Shown in pieces: positions 1 through 14,684 of a stretch of 64,000 bases of DNA. Position numbers and translations under genes: made by a program. Origin of the DNA: Bacillus sp. FJAT-42315 (GTDB taxonomy: Bacteria; Bacillota; Bacilli; Bacillales; Domibacillaceae); NCBI RefSeq assembly GCF_002797375.1, contig NZ_KZ454941.1:726031-790030 (forward strand), given 5' to 3'. Numbering within the stretch: the stretch's first letter is position 1; every line of letters begins with the position of its first letter. The notes below the pieces were generated by a model. It was not told the DNA's origin. It saw only the letters and a program-made list of their open reading frames with translations, and made no database searches.

Positions 1-2
1 TC

Positions 3-425
3 TCATTAGTGCGAAATCTCGTCATTGATTTATTAAATGACCCGAAACATCAACAGCGATCCATCTCTTTTGATTGTAAAGGTGAAGCGGTTTTTTTACA
101 GGTAGACGAGTTATTGCTACGGCGGGCATTGAGTAATTTAATTTTTAATGCGGTCGTGCATAATGATCCTGATACGAAGGTAACCGTGGCATTGGAAGAA
201 ACATCTATTTATATTGAAGATAATGGAAAAGGGATGAGCAGGGAAGAGCTTGACCATATTTTCAGCCGTTACTATCGTGGCACGAATACAGGGGAATCTC
301 ATAAAGGCTCTGGGCTTGGGATGGCGATTGCGAAAGATATTATCGAAGCCCATCAAGGCACGATTACGATTAACAGCATTTTAGGTGAAGGAACAACGAT
401 TCGAATTGAGTTATCTACCCATTAA
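3..425 (+). CDS. sensor histidine kinase, C-terminal part (truncated by window edge)
   Basis: This is the C-terminal catalytic ATPase domain of a two-component sensor kinase. The reading frame is open to the first base, so the start and the dimerisation/sensor parts lie outside the window. Visible Bergerat-fold motifs are an N box (SNLIFNAVVHN), a G1 box (DNGKGMS), an F-box region (IFSRYYRG) and a G2 box (GSGLGMAIAK), followed by a final GEGTTIRIEL strand, all typical of HATPase_c. The partner response regulator would lie upstream and cannot be seen. An internal GTG at 9 is not a convincing start because the frame continues upstream of it. Confidence 0.93.
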   Translation, partial: SLVRNLVIDLLNDPKHQQRSISFDCKGEAVFLQVDELLLRRALSNLIFNAVVHNDPDTKVTVALEETSIYIEDNGKGMSREELDHIFSRYYRGTNTGESHKGSGLGMAIAKDIIEAHQGTITINSILGEGTTIRIELSTH

Positions 426-512
426 CTTGTATATTTTTCCTGTTTAAAACACTTTATAAAAATATCATAATGACGATATATATAGAACAAGTGGGAAAGG
501 AGGGAAAAGATT

Positions 513-2252
513 TTGAAGTTAGGAAAGCAGTTATTGTTATACATTGTAACCACCATGATGATAATTGGTGGTGTATTTTTGGTGATTTTATATGTCACCA
601 CGGGTTCCACTGTCAACAAAGCTATCGGTAGTCAAGCGATTAATGTGGCGACTAATTTAGTGAGTCAGTTGGATGCAGAAAAATATAAAGAGTTCGCTGA
701 AAGCCCGAAAGAGTCCGATTTATATAGGGAATTGCGTAGCGAGCTGAATGATTTACGACTAAAAAATGGTGTAATGTATGCTTATACGTATGAGGTTCCA
801 AGGGAGGACCAGCCAGTCAAGTTTTTAGTTGATGGAATGCCGCTAGATGCGACAGAGGGAGTAGCAACCATCGGTGAAGAATCTTTATCGACGAAATCTG
901 AATTTGTTGAACGTGCGATCAGTAAAAATGGGTATCATACGGATCTGGTTGAGGATGAGGAGTATGGCCAATTTTTATCAGCGCTTGTGCCGTTAAAGGA
1001 TGCGAGCGGAGAGGTCGTCGCGATTGTTGGTGTCGATGTGGCCGCTACACAAATTAATGAGATTGAAAAAAATATATTAACATCCGTTTTGTCGGTTTCG
1101 ATCGGGTTAATGGTCATTATTACTTTGCTGTCTTTATGGATGATCTATCGTTTTATCCGCCGGACGTTACAGCCGTTGCAAACGATTCAGCAAGTATCTA
1201 GTCAATTTGCGGATGGAGATGTAGTCGGAGCGGAGCAATCGCTTCATTCGTTGCAATATAGGCATGATAATGAAATTAGTGATTTCTCTAAATCGTTCGC
1301 GCAGTCATTAATCAAATTTAAAGAAGCCCTTTCGACGATTGGGCACACATCGAATCACTTAGAGAAAGTCGTTGGCAATCTTGGACATACGATGCATACG
1401 GTACGGGAGTCGAATGATACGATGTCAAGTCAGATTGGCTTAATGGCAGCTGATGGAGAACAGCAACGAATCAATAACAATGAAGTCGTCACCGCTATGG
1501 AAGAAATGGCGATTGGTATTCAACGGATGGCCGATTCGACGGCGCATATCGCTGAAACGTCGACGGAAATGACGGAGCTTGTTCAAACGAGTGTCGATGG
1601 TTCACGTTCAGTCGTTACACAAATTCAGCAAGTCGAATCATCGGTGCTAACAACAGGAAAGTATGTGGAGGAGATGGGGCAGCAATTCCGTTCGATTGAA
1701 GAAATGGTTCAAGTGATTACCGGAATTGCTGATCAAACCAATCTTCTTGCTCTTAACGCTGCGATTGAAGCAGCACGAGCAGGAGAAGCAGGGAAAGGCT
1801 TCGCAGTTGTTGCCAATGAAGTTCGCAAGCTAGCCGAAATGTCTCGTTCGTCTGCAGAGGAAATTCGTGAGCATCTTCAATCCTTTGAAGGTGTCACTGT
1901 CAAAGCATTAGCTGAAATGGAAAGCAGTTCAAACGAAGTGAAATCGGGTACTCAAGCAGTGATCGAGATCGGCCAAAACCTTGAAAAAGTATTTCAAGCT
2001 GTGCTCGAAGTCAATGGGGAAATTCAAGACCAATCCGCTGTTCATGAGCAAATGTCCGCCAGCTCCGAAGAAGTGTTAGCTTCAACAGAGCAGATGAATC
2101 AACTCGTCGATAGTAACGTAGAAAGAACACAACAAGTGGCTCAATCAGCCGATCAACAAGTAGAGATGATGAATAATCTCGAACAAACGATTGAGGAACT
2201 GCAAGAAGCTTATCAAAAAATGACACAGTCGATTCGACAATTTAAGTTGTGA
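513..2252 (+). CDS. methyl-accepting chemotaxis protein
   Basis: A 579-residue transmembrane chemoreceptor. The TTG start at 513 is supported by the strong GGAAAGGAGGG site just upstream. Order of parts: transmembrane helix at about 7-29, an extracellular Cache-like sensor at about 30-185, a second transmembrane helix at about 190-213, a HAMP linker to about 270, and the MCP signalling domain to the C-terminus. The signalling tip with [20 protein letters not shown] lies near residue 407-426 and is the CheA/CheW contact. The ligand cannot be read from sequence. It stands alone, ending in its own terminator, and is not in an operon with the preceding kinase. Confidence 0.95.
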   Translation: MKLGKQLLLYIVTTMMIIGGVFLVILYVTTGSTVNKAIGSQAINVATNLVSQLDAEKYKEFAESPKESDLYRELRSELNDLRLKNGVMYAYTYEVPREDQPVKFLVDGMPLDATEGVATIGEESLSTKSEFVERAISKNGYHTDLVEDEEYGQFLSALVPLKDASGEVVAIVGVDVAATQINEIEKNILTSVLSVSIGLMVIITLLSLWMIYRFIRRTLQPLQTIQQVSSQFADGDVVGAEQSLHSLQYRHDNEISDFSKSFAQSLIKFKEALSTIGHTSNHLEKVVGNLGHTMHTVRESNDTMSSQIGLMAADGEQQRINNNEVVTAMEEMAIGIQRMADSTAHIAETSTEMTELVQTSVDGSRSVVTQIQQVESSVLTTGKYVEEMGQQFRSIEEMVQVITGIADQTNLLALNAAIEAARAGEAGKGFAVVANEVRKLAEMSRSSAEEIREHLQSFEGVTVKALAEMESSSNEVKSGTQAVIEIGQNLEKVFQAVLEVNGEIQDQSAVHEQMSASSEEVLASTEQMNQLVDSNVERTQQVAQSADQQVEMMNNLEQTIEELQEAYQKMTQSIRQFKL

Positions 2253-2264
2253 TGCATGTAAGCC

Positions 2265-2302
2265 AAACCCATCGTCTCTTAAATAGAGATGATGGGTTTT
2301 TT
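2265..2302 (+). terminator. Rho-independent terminator after the chemoreceptor
   Basis: AAACCCATCGTCTCT pairs with AGAGATGATGGGTTT around a short AT loop, followed by a T run. It closes the chemoreceptor transcript and separates it from rpoN. Confidence 0.85.
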
Positions 2303-2445
2303 AGGTGGAGTAATCAAGTGCTAGGGAGGGTTGGATCAGTTGGATTTCGGTCAAAATCAGTCGAGCCTTCCTCGAATCATGTCGGAGGAAGACGATTCTA
2401 TTATAAAAAATTCTAAATTTTCATTCTCATTTTTATTTCCTGTTG

Positions 2446-2451
2446 TATAAT
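2446..2451 (+). promoter_or_regulatory. probable -10 element for rpoN
   Basis: A perfect TATAAT sits 25 bases before the rpoN start codon, preceded by a pyrimidine/AT-rich stretch but without a good -35 at the expected distance. The 140 bases between the upstream terminator and this box show nothing else recognisable. Confidence 0.5.
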
Positions 2452-2475
2452 AGAGAATAAGGGGGGAGCGGGAAG

Positions 2476-3816
2476 ATGAATATGCATTTGAAACCAGGAC
2501 TTTGGCAACAGCAGACAATGAAGCTTGCGATGACGCAGGAACTGACGCAGGCGATCGCTTTGCTACAGTACTCTGCCCAAGAGTTGACAGAGTTTTTAGA
2601 AGCGAAGACGATGGAGAACCCTTTTATACAGTTAGAGGAATCAGAAATGAAAGCGCTTCACAAGAAAGAGAAGACAGGGTCGAAACAAGGGGTATCAAGT
2701 GAGAAGGACGATAAAAACTGGGTGGAGCATTTGGCGGATACGTCACAGACGTTGCTCGATTATTTACGGATGCAATTGTCGCTTATTCCGATGGGACCTA
2801 CACAAAAGCGAATCCTTGATTTTTTGTTATATAATATGGATGAAAACGGCTATATGTCGATTACGATGAAAGAAGCGGCGCTCATGTGTCGCTGCCAGCC
2901 AGATGAAGCAGAAGATGTGCTAGAGATGATTCGTGAGCTAGAACCTGCTGGCGTAGGAGCATTTAACTTGCAAGATTGCTTGTTGTTACAGCTAGAAAGA
3001 ATGCTTGATGCATCTCCGCTCGTGTTTACGATCGTTGAAGATTACTTTATGGAATTTGCCGAAAAGAACTGGCGTCCGCTGGCAAAGAAGCTTAATGTCG
3101 ATGTGAAAGAGATTCAAGCAGTGGCGGACTTTATTCAACAACGGTTAAATCCGAAACCAGGTGCACGTTTTCAAAAAGAACAAGCGAACTATGTGCGCCC
3201 GGATTTAACGGTTCAGTTGAAAAAAGATGCTATTGAAGTGTATCTTCTTGAAGAGGATATGCCAAAAATTATTTTTCAAAAAGATTACTTTAACGAATTA
3301 GCGATTCATAAAGACCCGCAGTTAAAGCAATTTATGAAGGAAAAGCAAAAAGACTACTTATGGTTGTTGAAAAGTTTAGAGCAACGGAAGCGAACGATTC
3401 AGCGAGTAGGGTTGAAAATTGTTGAAAAACAAAAAGACTTTTTCTTTCGTGGGCCGACGAGCCTGCAGCCGTTAACGATGAAGGAGATTGCTGATGAGCT
3501 AGAGATTCACGAGTCCACCGTTAGTCGAGCGGTGCGAGGAAAATATATGCAAACGCCGTACGGAACGTATGAATTGAAGTTCTTCTTCCCGGCAGGTTTA
3601 ACGAATGGGGGAACAGAGGAGACAGCGTCTGCTCAACAAGTTAAGGCAAAAATGATGGAGTTTGTTACGGGGGAAGATAAAAGAAAGCCGCTTTCCGATC
3701 AGGAAATTAGCAATCGACTGAAGGAAGAAGGATGGCAGGTATCGAGAAGAACGGTAGCGAAATACCGCGATCAACTCTCGATCCCTTCTTCCTCGAAACG
3801 AAAAAGATATGACTGA
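2476..3816 (+). CDS. rpoN: RNA polymerase sigma-54 factor
   Basis: Sigma-54 (SigL in B. subtilis), 446 residues, which directs RNA polymerase to -24/-12 promoters and needs an AAA+ activator. The N-terminal activator-interacting region shows the expected Leu/Gln-rich pattern (MKLAMTQELTQAIALLQYSA). A helix-turn-helix with KEIADELEIHESTVSRAVRG lies near 334-355, and the diagnostic RpoN box reads SRRTVAKYR near residue 423. The ATG at 2476 follows a GGGGGGAGCGGGAAG ribosome site. No enhancer-binding activator is encoded in the window, so its regulon is elsewhere. The next small gene starts 16 bases downstream and is probably co-transcribed. Confidence 0.97.
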   Translation: MNMHLKPGLWQQQTMKLAMTQELTQAIALLQYSAQELTEFLEAKTMENPFIQLEESEMKALHKKEKTGSKQGVSSEKDDKNWVEHLADTSQTLLDYLRMQLSLIPMGPTQKRILDFLLYNMDENGYMSITMKEAALMCRCQPDEAEDVLEMIRELEPAGVGAFNLQDCLLLQLERMLDASPLVFTIVEDYFMEFAEKNWRPLAKKLNVDVKEIQAVADFIQQRLNPKPGARFQKEQANYVRPDLTVQLKKDAIEVYLLEEDMPKIIFQKDYFNELAIHKDPQLKQFMKEKQKDYLWLLKSLEQRKRTIQRVGLKIVEKQKDFFFRGPTSLQPLTMKEIADELEIHESTVSRAVRGKYMQTPYGTYELKFFFPAGLTNGGTEETASAQQVKAKMMEFVTGEDKRKPLSDQEISNRLKEEGWQVSRRTVAKYRDQLSIPSSSKRKRYD

Positions 3817-3832
3817 GAATTGAGGAACAGCA

Positions 3833-4066
3833 ATGAAAGAAATCATTTTTTACACGCGACCACAGTGCCCTCTTTGCATAGAAGCGCAAACGGTTTTGCA
3901 GCTTGTGCGGGAAGAGGTGTCGGTCGTCGTCCATGAACGCAATATTAACGATCGAGACGAGTGGACTGAAAAGTATGGTTTGATGATCCCTGTGATTGAA
4001 TACGATAATGAGATCATTCAATATGGGGTGATTGATTATCCAACATTAATCAAAAAGTTACAATAA
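3833..4066 (+). CDS. glutaredoxin-like thioredoxin-fold protein
   Basis: A 77-residue single-domain thioredoxin-fold protein of the DUF836/glutaredoxin-family type. The N-terminus gives strand-CPLC-helix (YTRPQCPLCIEAQ), i.e. a CxxC redox motif, and the cis-proline region is in MIPVIEYDNEI. Length is normal for this short family. It lies 16 bases after rpoN and before cggR, a neighbourhood I recall from other Bacillaceae. A cytosolic thiol-disulfide role is inferred from fold and motif; the substrate is unknown. Confidence 0.85.
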   Translation: MKEIIFYTRPQCPLCIEAQTVLQLVREEVSVVVHERNINDRDEWTEKYGLMIPVIEYDNEIIQYGVIDYPTLIKKLQ

Positions 4067-4093
4067 CAACATAAAAGCTTAACATGATATTGG

Positions 4094-4122
4094 TTGATTT
4101 TTGAATTTCCCCCTGTTACTAT
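4094..4122 (+). promoter_or_regulatory. promoter of the cggR-gapA transcript
   Basis: TTGATT (4094-4099), 17 bases, TACTAT (4117-4122): a well-spaced vegetative promoter. Initiation near 4129 would place the CggR-type direct repeats inside the transcribed leader, the arrangement known for B. subtilis cggR-gapA. Confidence 0.7.
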
Positions 4123-4154
4123 AAACGTGAAGGCAGGGATTTTTTTTGAGTTTA

Positions 4155-4191
4155 GTGGGACGTATTTATTTTTGTTGGGACAAAAATAGAC
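4155..4191 (+). promoter_or_regulatory. candidate CggR operator (20-bp-spaced direct repeats)
   Basis: TGGGAC occurs at 4156-4161 and again at 4176-4181, exactly 20 bp apart. The known B. subtilis CggR operator is two CGGGAC-N6-TGTC units with the same 20-bp period. The TGTC halves are poorly kept here (ATTT and AGAC). Position between promoter and cggR start fits autorepression relieved by fructose-1,6-bisphosphate. Confidence 0.7.
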
Positions 4192-4216
4192 CCACTTTAG
4201 AATTAAAGGAGTTTTT

Positions 4217-5257
4217 ATGCGAACATTTATCGATATTCAAAAAAGATTATTACCTGACTTGCTACATGTTTTGCAGAAGCGTTATGAAATATTGCAATCG
4301 ATTCGCCTTGCCCAGCCGGTTGGAAGAAGACTATTAGCCCAATCGCTAGGCTTGACTGAAAGAGTATTAAGAAGTGAAGTAGAGTTTTTAAAAGCTCAGG
4401 CTTTAGTTGATTTTCAGTCAAAGGGTATGGTTTTAACGATGGATGGTGAATCTGTACTTGATGGTTTGCAAGAATTAATGGGTGAAATTAAGGGCATACA
4501 CGCGATGGAAGAACAATTGAAAATGCGCTATGGACTCGATGAAGTGACGATTGTGCAAGGGGATAGTGATCAATTGCCATGGGTCAAGAAAGAACTTGGC
4601 ACGGCTGCTGTCAACTGTATAAAAAAGCGGTTAATCGCACAGAATATCATCGCAGTTACAGGCGGTACAACGATGGTAGAAGCAGCTCGAGCGATGAATG
4701 AGTCGTTCAGCGAAGGAAAGGACATCATCTTTGTTCCTGCACGAGGTGGCATCGGAGAAGATGTTCACATCCAAGCCAATTCGATTGTAGCCCAGATGGC
4801 TATGAACACAGGTCGTACTCATAGAGTGTTGTATGCACCCGATCAAATGAGCCCGAAAGCGCAACAGTCTCTCATGAAAGAGCCCGCGATTAAAGAGGTG
4901 CTTACGATGATCAAATCCGCGAATATTGTGATTCATGGAATTGGTGAGGCGCTCGTGATGGCGAAAAGACGAAATACATCTGAAGAAGATATGCAGAAGA
5001 TTATGCAAGGTCAGGCGGTAGCGGAAGCTTTTGGTTATTATTTTGATGAAGCTGGCACTGTCGTACATAAAATCGCTACGATTGGTCTGCAATTGAACGA
5101 CCTTAAACAAGCTCACGAGGTGATTGCTGTCGCAGGTGGGGCATCTAAAGGAAAAGCGATTCATTCGTATTTGCAAGGCGCACCGAAAGCGACCGTTTTA
5201 ATTACGGATGAAGCGGCGGCTGCATACTTGCTTCGCGAACAAATGAGTAGTTGGTAA
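4217..5257 (+). CDS. cggR: central glycolytic genes regulator CggR
   Basis: A 346-residue SorC/DeoR-type repressor of gapA. The N-terminal 90 residues hold a winged helix (GRRLLAQSLGLTERVLRSEV), the rest is the sugar-phosphate-binding domain with phosphate-loop-like segments VTGGTTMVEAARAM, VPARGGIGEDV and VAGGASKGKAI. ATG at 4217 follows AAAGGAG. It is directly upstream of gapA, as in B. subtilis, where it senses fructose-1,6-bisphosphate. The direct repeats at 4156 and 4176 are its likely own operator. Fold and context agree, so the assignment is firm. Confidence 0.95.
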   Translation: MRTFIDIQKRLLPDLLHVLQKRYEILQSIRLAQPVGRRLLAQSLGLTERVLRSEVEFLKAQALVDFQSKGMVLTMDGESVLDGLQELMGEIKGIHAMEEQLKMRYGLDEVTIVQGDSDQLPWVKKELGTAAVNCIKKRLIAQNIIAVTGGTTMVEAARAMNESFSEGKDIIFVPARGGIGEDVHIQANSIVAQMAMNTGRTHRVLYAPDQMSPKAQQSLMKEPAIKEVLTMIKSANIVIHGIGEALVMAKRRNTSEEDMQKIMQGQAVAEAFGYYFDEAGTVVHKIATIGLQLNDLKQAHEVIAVAGGASKGKAIHSYLQGAPKATVLITDEAAAAYLLREQMSSW

Positions 5258-5305
5258 TTAATAGGATACTGTTAATTATTGATCATATAAATTCTGAAAA
5301 ATTGA

Positions 5306-6328
<1,023 letters not shown>

Positions 6329-6383
6329 TTTTCTGAAAGTGTTACACTAATAAAAAAATGTGTTATATTTTTCAACATCTTAG

Positions 6384-6412
6384 TTGGAAAATAGTAACCC
6401 ACCATCTATAAT
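6384..6412 (+). promoter_or_regulatory. promoter for pgk-tpiA-gpmI-eno
   Basis: TTGGAA (6384-6389), 17 bases, TATAAT (6407-6412). The -35 box sits in the right arm of an imperfect 10-bp inverted repeat (6367-6376 with 6383-6392). This would let the lower glycolytic genes be expressed independently of CggR. Confidence 0.7.
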
Positions 6413-6425
6413 GTAATTGGGATGT

Positions 6426-6456
6426 AAGGGGAGCGGGGAACAATCCCCCTCCCCTT
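6426..6456 (+). other. GC-rich hairpin in the gapA-pgk intergenic leader
   Basis: AAGGGGAGCGGGGA pairs with TCCCCCTCCCCTT (one bulged base) across a 4-nt loop. There is no T run behind it, so it is not a normal terminator. It lies just downstream of the pgk promoter and could be a transcript-stabilising or pausing structure. The remaining bases to 6640 show no gene. Confidence 0.6.
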
Positions 6457-6640
6457 TGTCATTGATCGTGACGAATGGGCCGTCTTGACTTGAAACAGTA
6501 GGGAGTCGGCTGGCGGGGGAAAACGGGGCGCTAAAGCCATGAGAACCGGTTTTTTTCGCCATGTCATCCTTGCTTCTGAAAAGTGAGAATGTCATTTTCA
6601 ATCGATCAATTTTTTAACTAAACAAGGGAGGCCTTTTTGA

Positions 6641-7825
6641 ATGAACAAGAAGACGATCAAGGATGTAGATGTGAAAGGGAAACGCGTGTTTTGTCGCGTC
6701 GACTTTAACGTACCAATGAAGGACGGAAAAGTAACGGATGATACACGAATCCGTGCCGCATTGCCAACCATTCAATATTTGTCTGAGCAAGGAGCGAAAG
6801 TGATCCTAGCGAGCCATCTTGGCCGACCTAAAGGCGAAGTGAAAGAAGAACTTCGTTTAACACCTGTTGCTGGCCGTTTGTCTGAGCTTTCTGGCAAGGA
6901 AGTCAAAAAAGTCGATGAAGCTTATGGGGAAACTGTTCAAGCAGAAATCGAAAAAATGAACGATGGCGATCTTTTACTACTTGAGAATGTTCGCTTCTAC
7001 CCTGGTGAGGAGAAAAATGACCCTGAGTTGGCGCAAGCATTTGCTAGCTTGGCGGATGTGTATGTCAATGATGCCTTTGGAGCCGCTCACCGCGCACATG
7101 CATCGACAGAGGGAATTGCTCATCACGTGCCGGCTGTTGCTGGTTTATTAATGGAGAAGGAGCTCGACGTACTTGGAAAAGCTCTTTCAAACCCAGAACG
7201 ACCATTTACAGCGATTATTGGCGGAGCGAAAGTAAAAGACAAAATCGATGTCATCGATCATTTGCTTGATAAAGTGGACAACTTGATCATCGGCGGCGGA
7301 CTTGCTTACACATTTGTGAAGGCACAAGGTCATGAAATCGGTAAGTCTTTATTAGAAGAAGACAAAATTGATTTAGCGAAACAATTCATCAAAAAAGCCG
7401 AAGAAAAAGGCGTATCATTTTTAATACCAATCGATGCAATTGTAGCGGATCGATTCGCTGAAGATGCAGAGGCGAAGGAAGTAGCGATTGAGGACATTCC
7501 GGCCGATGCCATGGGTCTTGATATTGGACCGAAAACAAGTGAACTTTATAAAGAAACGATTCAAAACTCAAAGCTTGTTATTTGGAATGGACCGATGGGT
7601 GTATTTGAAATGGACAAGTTTGCTGGTGGAACGAAAGCTGTGGCCGAAGCGTTGGCAGAAGCTGAAGGTACATATTCTGTGATTGGTGGTGGCGATTCAG
7701 CAGCTGCTGTTGAGAAGTTCCAGTTAGCGGATCGTATGAGTCATATTTCAACGGGTGGCGGTGCTTCCTTAGAATTTATGGAAGGCAAACAGCTACCTGG
7801 TGTAGTCGCTTTAAATGACAAATAA
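6641..7825 (+). CDS. pgk: phosphoglycerate kinase
   Basis: Cytosolic ATP-forming step from 1,3-bisphosphoglycerate. 394 residues, the usual bacterial length. Diagnostic segments: [20 protein letters not shown] for substrate binding near the N-terminus, [19 protein letters not shown], the nucleotide-binding [11 protein letters not shown] and NGPMGVFE, and GGGDSAAAV near the C-terminus. ATG at 6641 follows AAGGGAGG. First gene of the pgk-tpiA-gpmI-eno run, with 29 bases to tpiA. Confidence 0.97.
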   Translation: MNKKTIKDVDVKGKRVFCRVDFNVPMKDGKVTDDTRIRAALPTIQYLSEQGAKVILASHLGRPKGEVKEELRLTPVAGRLSELSGKEVKKVDEAYGETVQAEIEKMNDGDLLLLENVRFYPGEEKNDPELAQAFASLADVYVNDAFGAAHRAHASTEGIAHHVPAVAGLLMEKELDVLGKALSNPERPFTAIIGGAKVKDKIDVIDHLLDKVDNLIIGGGLAYTFVKAQGHEIGKSLLEEDKIDLAKQFIKKAEEKGVSFLIPIDAIVADRFAEDAEAKEVAIEDIPADAMGLDIGPKTSELYKETIQNSKLVIWNGPMGVFEMDKFAGGTKAVAEALAEAEGTYSVIGGGDSAAAVEKFQLADRMSHISTGGGASLEFMEGKQLPGVVALNDK

Positions 7826-7848
7826 GAGAGAAGCATTGGAAAGGATGA

Positions 7849-11461
<3,613 letters not shown>

Positions 11462-11469
11462 GTGAAGAA

Positions 11470-11500
11470 AAACCCGACACAACACGTGTTGGGTTTTTTT
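11470..11500 (+). terminator. Rho-independent terminator after eno
   Basis: AACCCGACAC pairs with GTGTTGGGTT (one G-U pair) across AACAC, followed by seven T residues. It closes the pgk-eno transcript. Confidence 0.92.
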
Positions 11501-11592
11501 GCGCGGTTTTTGACGTTAGAATAACTATTTGAATATTCGGAAAAATGTGTTAAAATTTTATGTATATTGTTGGAGAAATGAGGTGTATATAG

Positions 11593-13338
11593 GTGTTTCG
11601 GTCGATTAAGATAAACTTTATTGTGGTGACACTCGTTCTTTTGGCTGTGCCGGCTTTTGTCATAGGTTTGATTTCTTATGGAACGTCGAAAGAGGAATTA
11701 AATGAACTCGGAAGACAAAATTTAAAAAATGATGTGCAGTTTGTGCTGGCAACGATTGAAGTGTTGAATAAGCAAGTGGAGAAGGGTGATGTGCCGCTTG
11801 AGGAAGCGCAGGAGCAAGTGAAGCAAATGATCTTGGGACCGAAGCAAGCGGATGGGACGCGCTCGATTACGGATCGTTTCGACTTAGGTGAAAGCGGTTA
11901 CATGTATATCGCCGATGATCAAGGCACTCTTTTAGCTCATCCGCAAATAGAGGGAGACGATTTAATGAAGATTGTCACGCCTGATGGGGTGAATGTAGGC
12001 GAAGAGCTTATGGATATTTTATCTAGTAGTAGTCAAGAAGGTTTCCTTGAGTATACATGGAATTTGCCGAATTCGGAGGAAACCGCTCCGAAAATCATTT
12101 ATGTCGCAAATGATCCTCATTGGGGATGGAACGTGACGGCGAGCACCTATATGAAAGACTTTAACGCAGGGGCGAATCACATTGTTACTTATTTATTGAT
12201 CACGTTGATTGCCGCTTTTCTAATTGGTACAGTTATTATTTCTATTTATACAAAAAGAATGATTGGCCCCATTTTGTCGATTGAGCGTGAAGTTCGATCT
12301 ATTGCTAAAGGAGATTTGAGCAAGCCCTCGTTATCGATTCAGCGTAAAGATGAAATTGGTCGATTAGGCCAAAACATTGATATGATGAAGGCAGAATTAA
12401 AGCAAATGATTCAAGAAGTAGCTCATCACGCGGAAAAAGTGAATGATTCGTCAGTCGAATTAAGTGTCGTGTCAGAAGAAGCAGGTAAAGCATCTGAACA
12501 AATTACCCATTCGATGATGGGCATTGCAACGGCTTCAGAGGCTCAAAAAACGTTCACTGTTAATACGACAGAGACGACGAAGCAAATGAATGAGGCGATT
12601 TCAGACATTCATTATCAGTCGCAGCAAGCGGTTAGCGCGGTTGAAACGACGACAAAAGCGGCGAAAGATGGGGTGCAGGTGCTCACGACTTCCGTTGCAC
12701 AGATGAATGAAATGACAAATTCATTTGATAGTTTAGCAACGGATATTTCTAGCTTAGTTGAGCAAACGGATCATATTGATGACATCGTTCAAGTCATTTC
12801 TGATATTGCGAAACAAACGAATTTATTAGCACTGAATGCCTCGATTGAAGCTGCCAGAGCAGGAGAGCATGGCAAAGGCTTTGCGGTTGTCGCGGAGGAA
12901 GTAAAAAAACTCGCAGAACAATCGGCCGCTTCGACGGAACAAATTAAACCGATGATTCAAACGATTCAGCAGCAAGTGAAGAAAGTGGAAACAAGCATGA
13001 CGGAATCGACAGCTAACGTTCGCTCCAGTGTTCAAACGATCGACCAAGCTAATACCGATTTTCAAACGATCCAATCGTCTGTTGAAGGGATGCAACAAGT
13101 CATTGTTCATGTCTCATCTAAGATCGAAGACATTCGCCAAGATGTCTCTCATATCGTTTCTACGATAGAAACGTTAGACGAAGGGGCCCAGCAAGCCGCT
13201 GCCAATACGGAACAAATTGCCGGAGCGACGGAGGAACAGCTTGCTTCGATGGAAGAAATTAATGCTTCCTCCGCTATCTTAGCAGGACTTGCCGATGAGC
13301 TCCATCAAACCGTTCAACGATTTAAAACGAGCGAATAG
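11593..13338 (+). CDS. methyl-accepting chemotaxis protein
   Basis: A 581-residue chemoreceptor. Transmembrane helices at about 7-27 and 197-217 enclose an extracellular single-Cache sensor; [18 protein letters not shown] is the Cache signature. HAMP follows to about 272, then the MCP signalling domain with tip [20 protein letters not shown] near 411-430. GTG at 11593 is used, with a weak GAGGTG site. It is not a close copy of the chemoreceptor at 513: the sensor and coiled coils differ, only the tip is alike. It sits between eno and secG, which are close together in some relatives. Confidence 0.95.
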   Translation: MFRSIKINFIVVTLVLLAVPAFVIGLISYGTSKEELNELGRQNLKNDVQFVLATIEVLNKQVEKGDVPLEEAQEQVKQMILGPKQADGTRSITDRFDLGESGYMYIADDQGTLLAHPQIEGDDLMKIVTPDGVNVGEELMDILSSSSQEGFLEYTWNLPNSEETAPKIIYVANDPHWGWNVTASTYMKDFNAGANHIVTYLLITLIAAFLIGTVIISIYTKRMIGPILSIEREVRSIAKGDLSKPSLSIQRKDEIGRLGQNIDMMKAELKQMIQEVAHHAEKVNDSSVELSVVSEEAGKASEQITHSMMGIATASEAQKTFTVNTTETTKQMNEAISDIHYQSQQAVSAVETTTKAAKDGVQVLTTSVAQMNEMTNSFDSLATDISSLVEQTDHIDDIVQVISDIAKQTNLLALNASIEAARAGEHGKGFAVVAEEVKKLAEQSAASTEQIKPMIQTIQQQVKKVETSMTESTANVRSSVQTIDQANTDFQTIQSSVEGMQQVIVHVSSKIEDIRQDVSHIVSTIETLDEGAQQAAANTEQIAGATEEQLASMEEINASSAILAGLADELHQTVQRFKTSE

Positions 13339-13416
13339 AATTCTTGTTTTTCAAATTCCAATTCTTATGTTAAAATAAGAATATTCGTATGTTCGTTTGA
13401 TGGAGGTTAAAAAAAC

Positions 13417-13653
13417 ATGTTGCATACAATCTTAATGGTTTCTCTTGTCATCGTGTCGATTGCGTTAATTGCAGTTGTTCTTCTTCAATCTGGTAAAAGC
13501 GCTGGTCTATCTGGAGCGATCTCTGGTGGTGCGGAACAGCTTTTCGGTAAACAAAAAGCACGCGGCATTGATTTAGTGCTGCATCGTGCTACGGTCGTAT
13601 TAGCGGTTTTATTTTTCGGCTTAACGATCGCTGTATCATATTTAGGACTGTAA
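13417..13653 (+). CDS. secG: preprotein translocase subunit SecG
   Basis: A 78-residue inner-membrane subunit of SecYEG. Two hydrophobic segments (about 3-20 and 54-75) flank a Gly/Ser-rich cytoplasmic loop with [21 protein letters not shown], the SecG signature. ATG at 13417 follows TGGAGG. It heads the secG-est-rnr-smpB-ssrA order shared with B. subtilis but has its own terminator. Confidence 0.95.
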   Translation: MLHTILMVSLVIVSIALIAVVLLQSGKSAGLSGAISGGAEQLFGKQKARGIDLVLHRATVVLAVLFFGLTIAVSYLGL

Positions 13654-13685
13654 TAAAAAAGCATCCGTATGGGTGCTTTTTTATT
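13654..13685 (+). terminator. Rho-independent terminator after secG
   Basis: AAAAAAGCATCC pairs with GGGTGCTTTTTT around GTAT, followed by more T/A. A second weaker stem (GGCGA at 13688-13692 with TCGCC at 13706-13710, then a six-T run) lies just behind it. The rest of the interval to the esterase gene at 13918 shows no gene. Confidence 0.85.
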
Positions 13686-13917
13686 TTGGCGAATGAGGTG
13701 GGAAATCGCCTTTTTTAGTCGCGAATATCAGTAAATCGGGCGGGAATGAACGATTATTGGGTACGAAATTTGTAGAATCAGGCAAGAAAATTGTCGGATT
13801 AGTCATCAGTTCCATTTAATTACCCCCCTCCTACTAGCTACTGGAGGAAATTTTTCGTAAAATAATGTTGAGAGTTGAAGGAACGGTCCATACTAGAGAA
13901 AAGGAGCTTTATGCATC

Positions 13918-14664
13918 ATGAAATTAACTTTACCACAACCATTTACGTTTGAAGCGGGCAAGCGGGCGGTTCTTTTGCTCCACGGGTTTACAGGTAATTC
14001 TTCCGATGTTCGCATGCTCGGTCGCTTTTTAGAGAAACAAGGGTACACGTCTCACGCTCCTCATTATAAAGGGCATGGTGTGCCGCCAGAAGAACTTGTG
14101 TTAACGGGGCCTGATGATTGGTGGCAAGATGTACTGGATGGTTATAATCATTTGAAGGAGCTTGGCTATAATGAGATTGCGGTAGCGGGTCTTTCACTTG
14201 GCGGTGTATTTTCTTTAAAGTTAGCGGAAACGGCACCGGTCAAAGGCGTGATCACGATGTGCGCCCCGATGTATTTCAAAAGTGAAGAAGTCATGTACAA
14301 TGGCGTTGTAGAATATGCGCGTGGCTTTAAAAAGTTTGAAGGGAAATCGGAAGACGTTATTGAAAAAGAGATGGAACAATTTAAAAAGACGCCGATGAAT
14401 ACGTTACAGGCTTTGCAACATTTAATCGCTGACGTTCGTGCGAGCATTGATATGATTTATGCGCCGACGTTTGTCGTTCAAGCGAGACACGATGAAATGA
14501 TTAACCCAAACAGCGCCAATATTATTTACGAAGAAATCGAGTCAACGATGAAGGAAATGAAATGGTATGAAGAGTCCGGTCATGTGATCACACTAGATAA
14601 AGAGAAACAGCAGCTTCATGAAGATGTGTATCAATTTTTAGAGCGGTTAGACTGGACAGTTTAA
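13918..14664 (+). CDS. est: carboxylesterase, Est30/YvaK type
   Basis: A 248-residue alpha/beta-hydrolase. The catalytic triad can be read directly: Ser93 in AGLSLGGVF, Asp192 in ARHDEMI and His222 in SGHVITLD; the oxyanion loop is [12 protein letters not shown]. The spacing matches the Geobacillus Est30 family, which hydrolyses short-chain monoacyl esters. Natural substrate unknown. ATG 13918 is preceded by AAAGGAGC. It precedes rnr by 20 bases, the conserved B. subtilis order, and is probably co-transcribed. Confidence 0.92.
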   Translation: MKLTLPQPFTFEAGKRAVLLLHGFTGNSSDVRMLGRFLEKQGYTSHAPHYKGHGVPPEELVLTGPDDWWQDVLDGYNHLKELGYNEIAVAGLSLGGVFSLKLAETAPVKGVITMCAPMYFKSEEVMYNGVVEYARGFKKFEGKSEDVIEKEMEQFKKTPMNTLQALQHLIADVRASIDMIYAPTFVVQARHDEMINPNSANIIYEEIESTMKEMKWYEESGHVITLDKEKQQLHEDVYQFLERLDWTV

Positions 14665-14684
14665 AGAGAACAGGAGGGAAAGAG

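Noticed and set aside
4146-4337. 63-codon frame overlapping the cggR start
   Set aside because: Spans the operator and the out-of-frame beginning of cggR; no coding signal.
6380-6601. 73-codon minus-strand frame in the gapA-pgk spacer
   Set aside because: Covers the pgk promoter and leader hairpin on the other strand; low complexity and no ribosome site.
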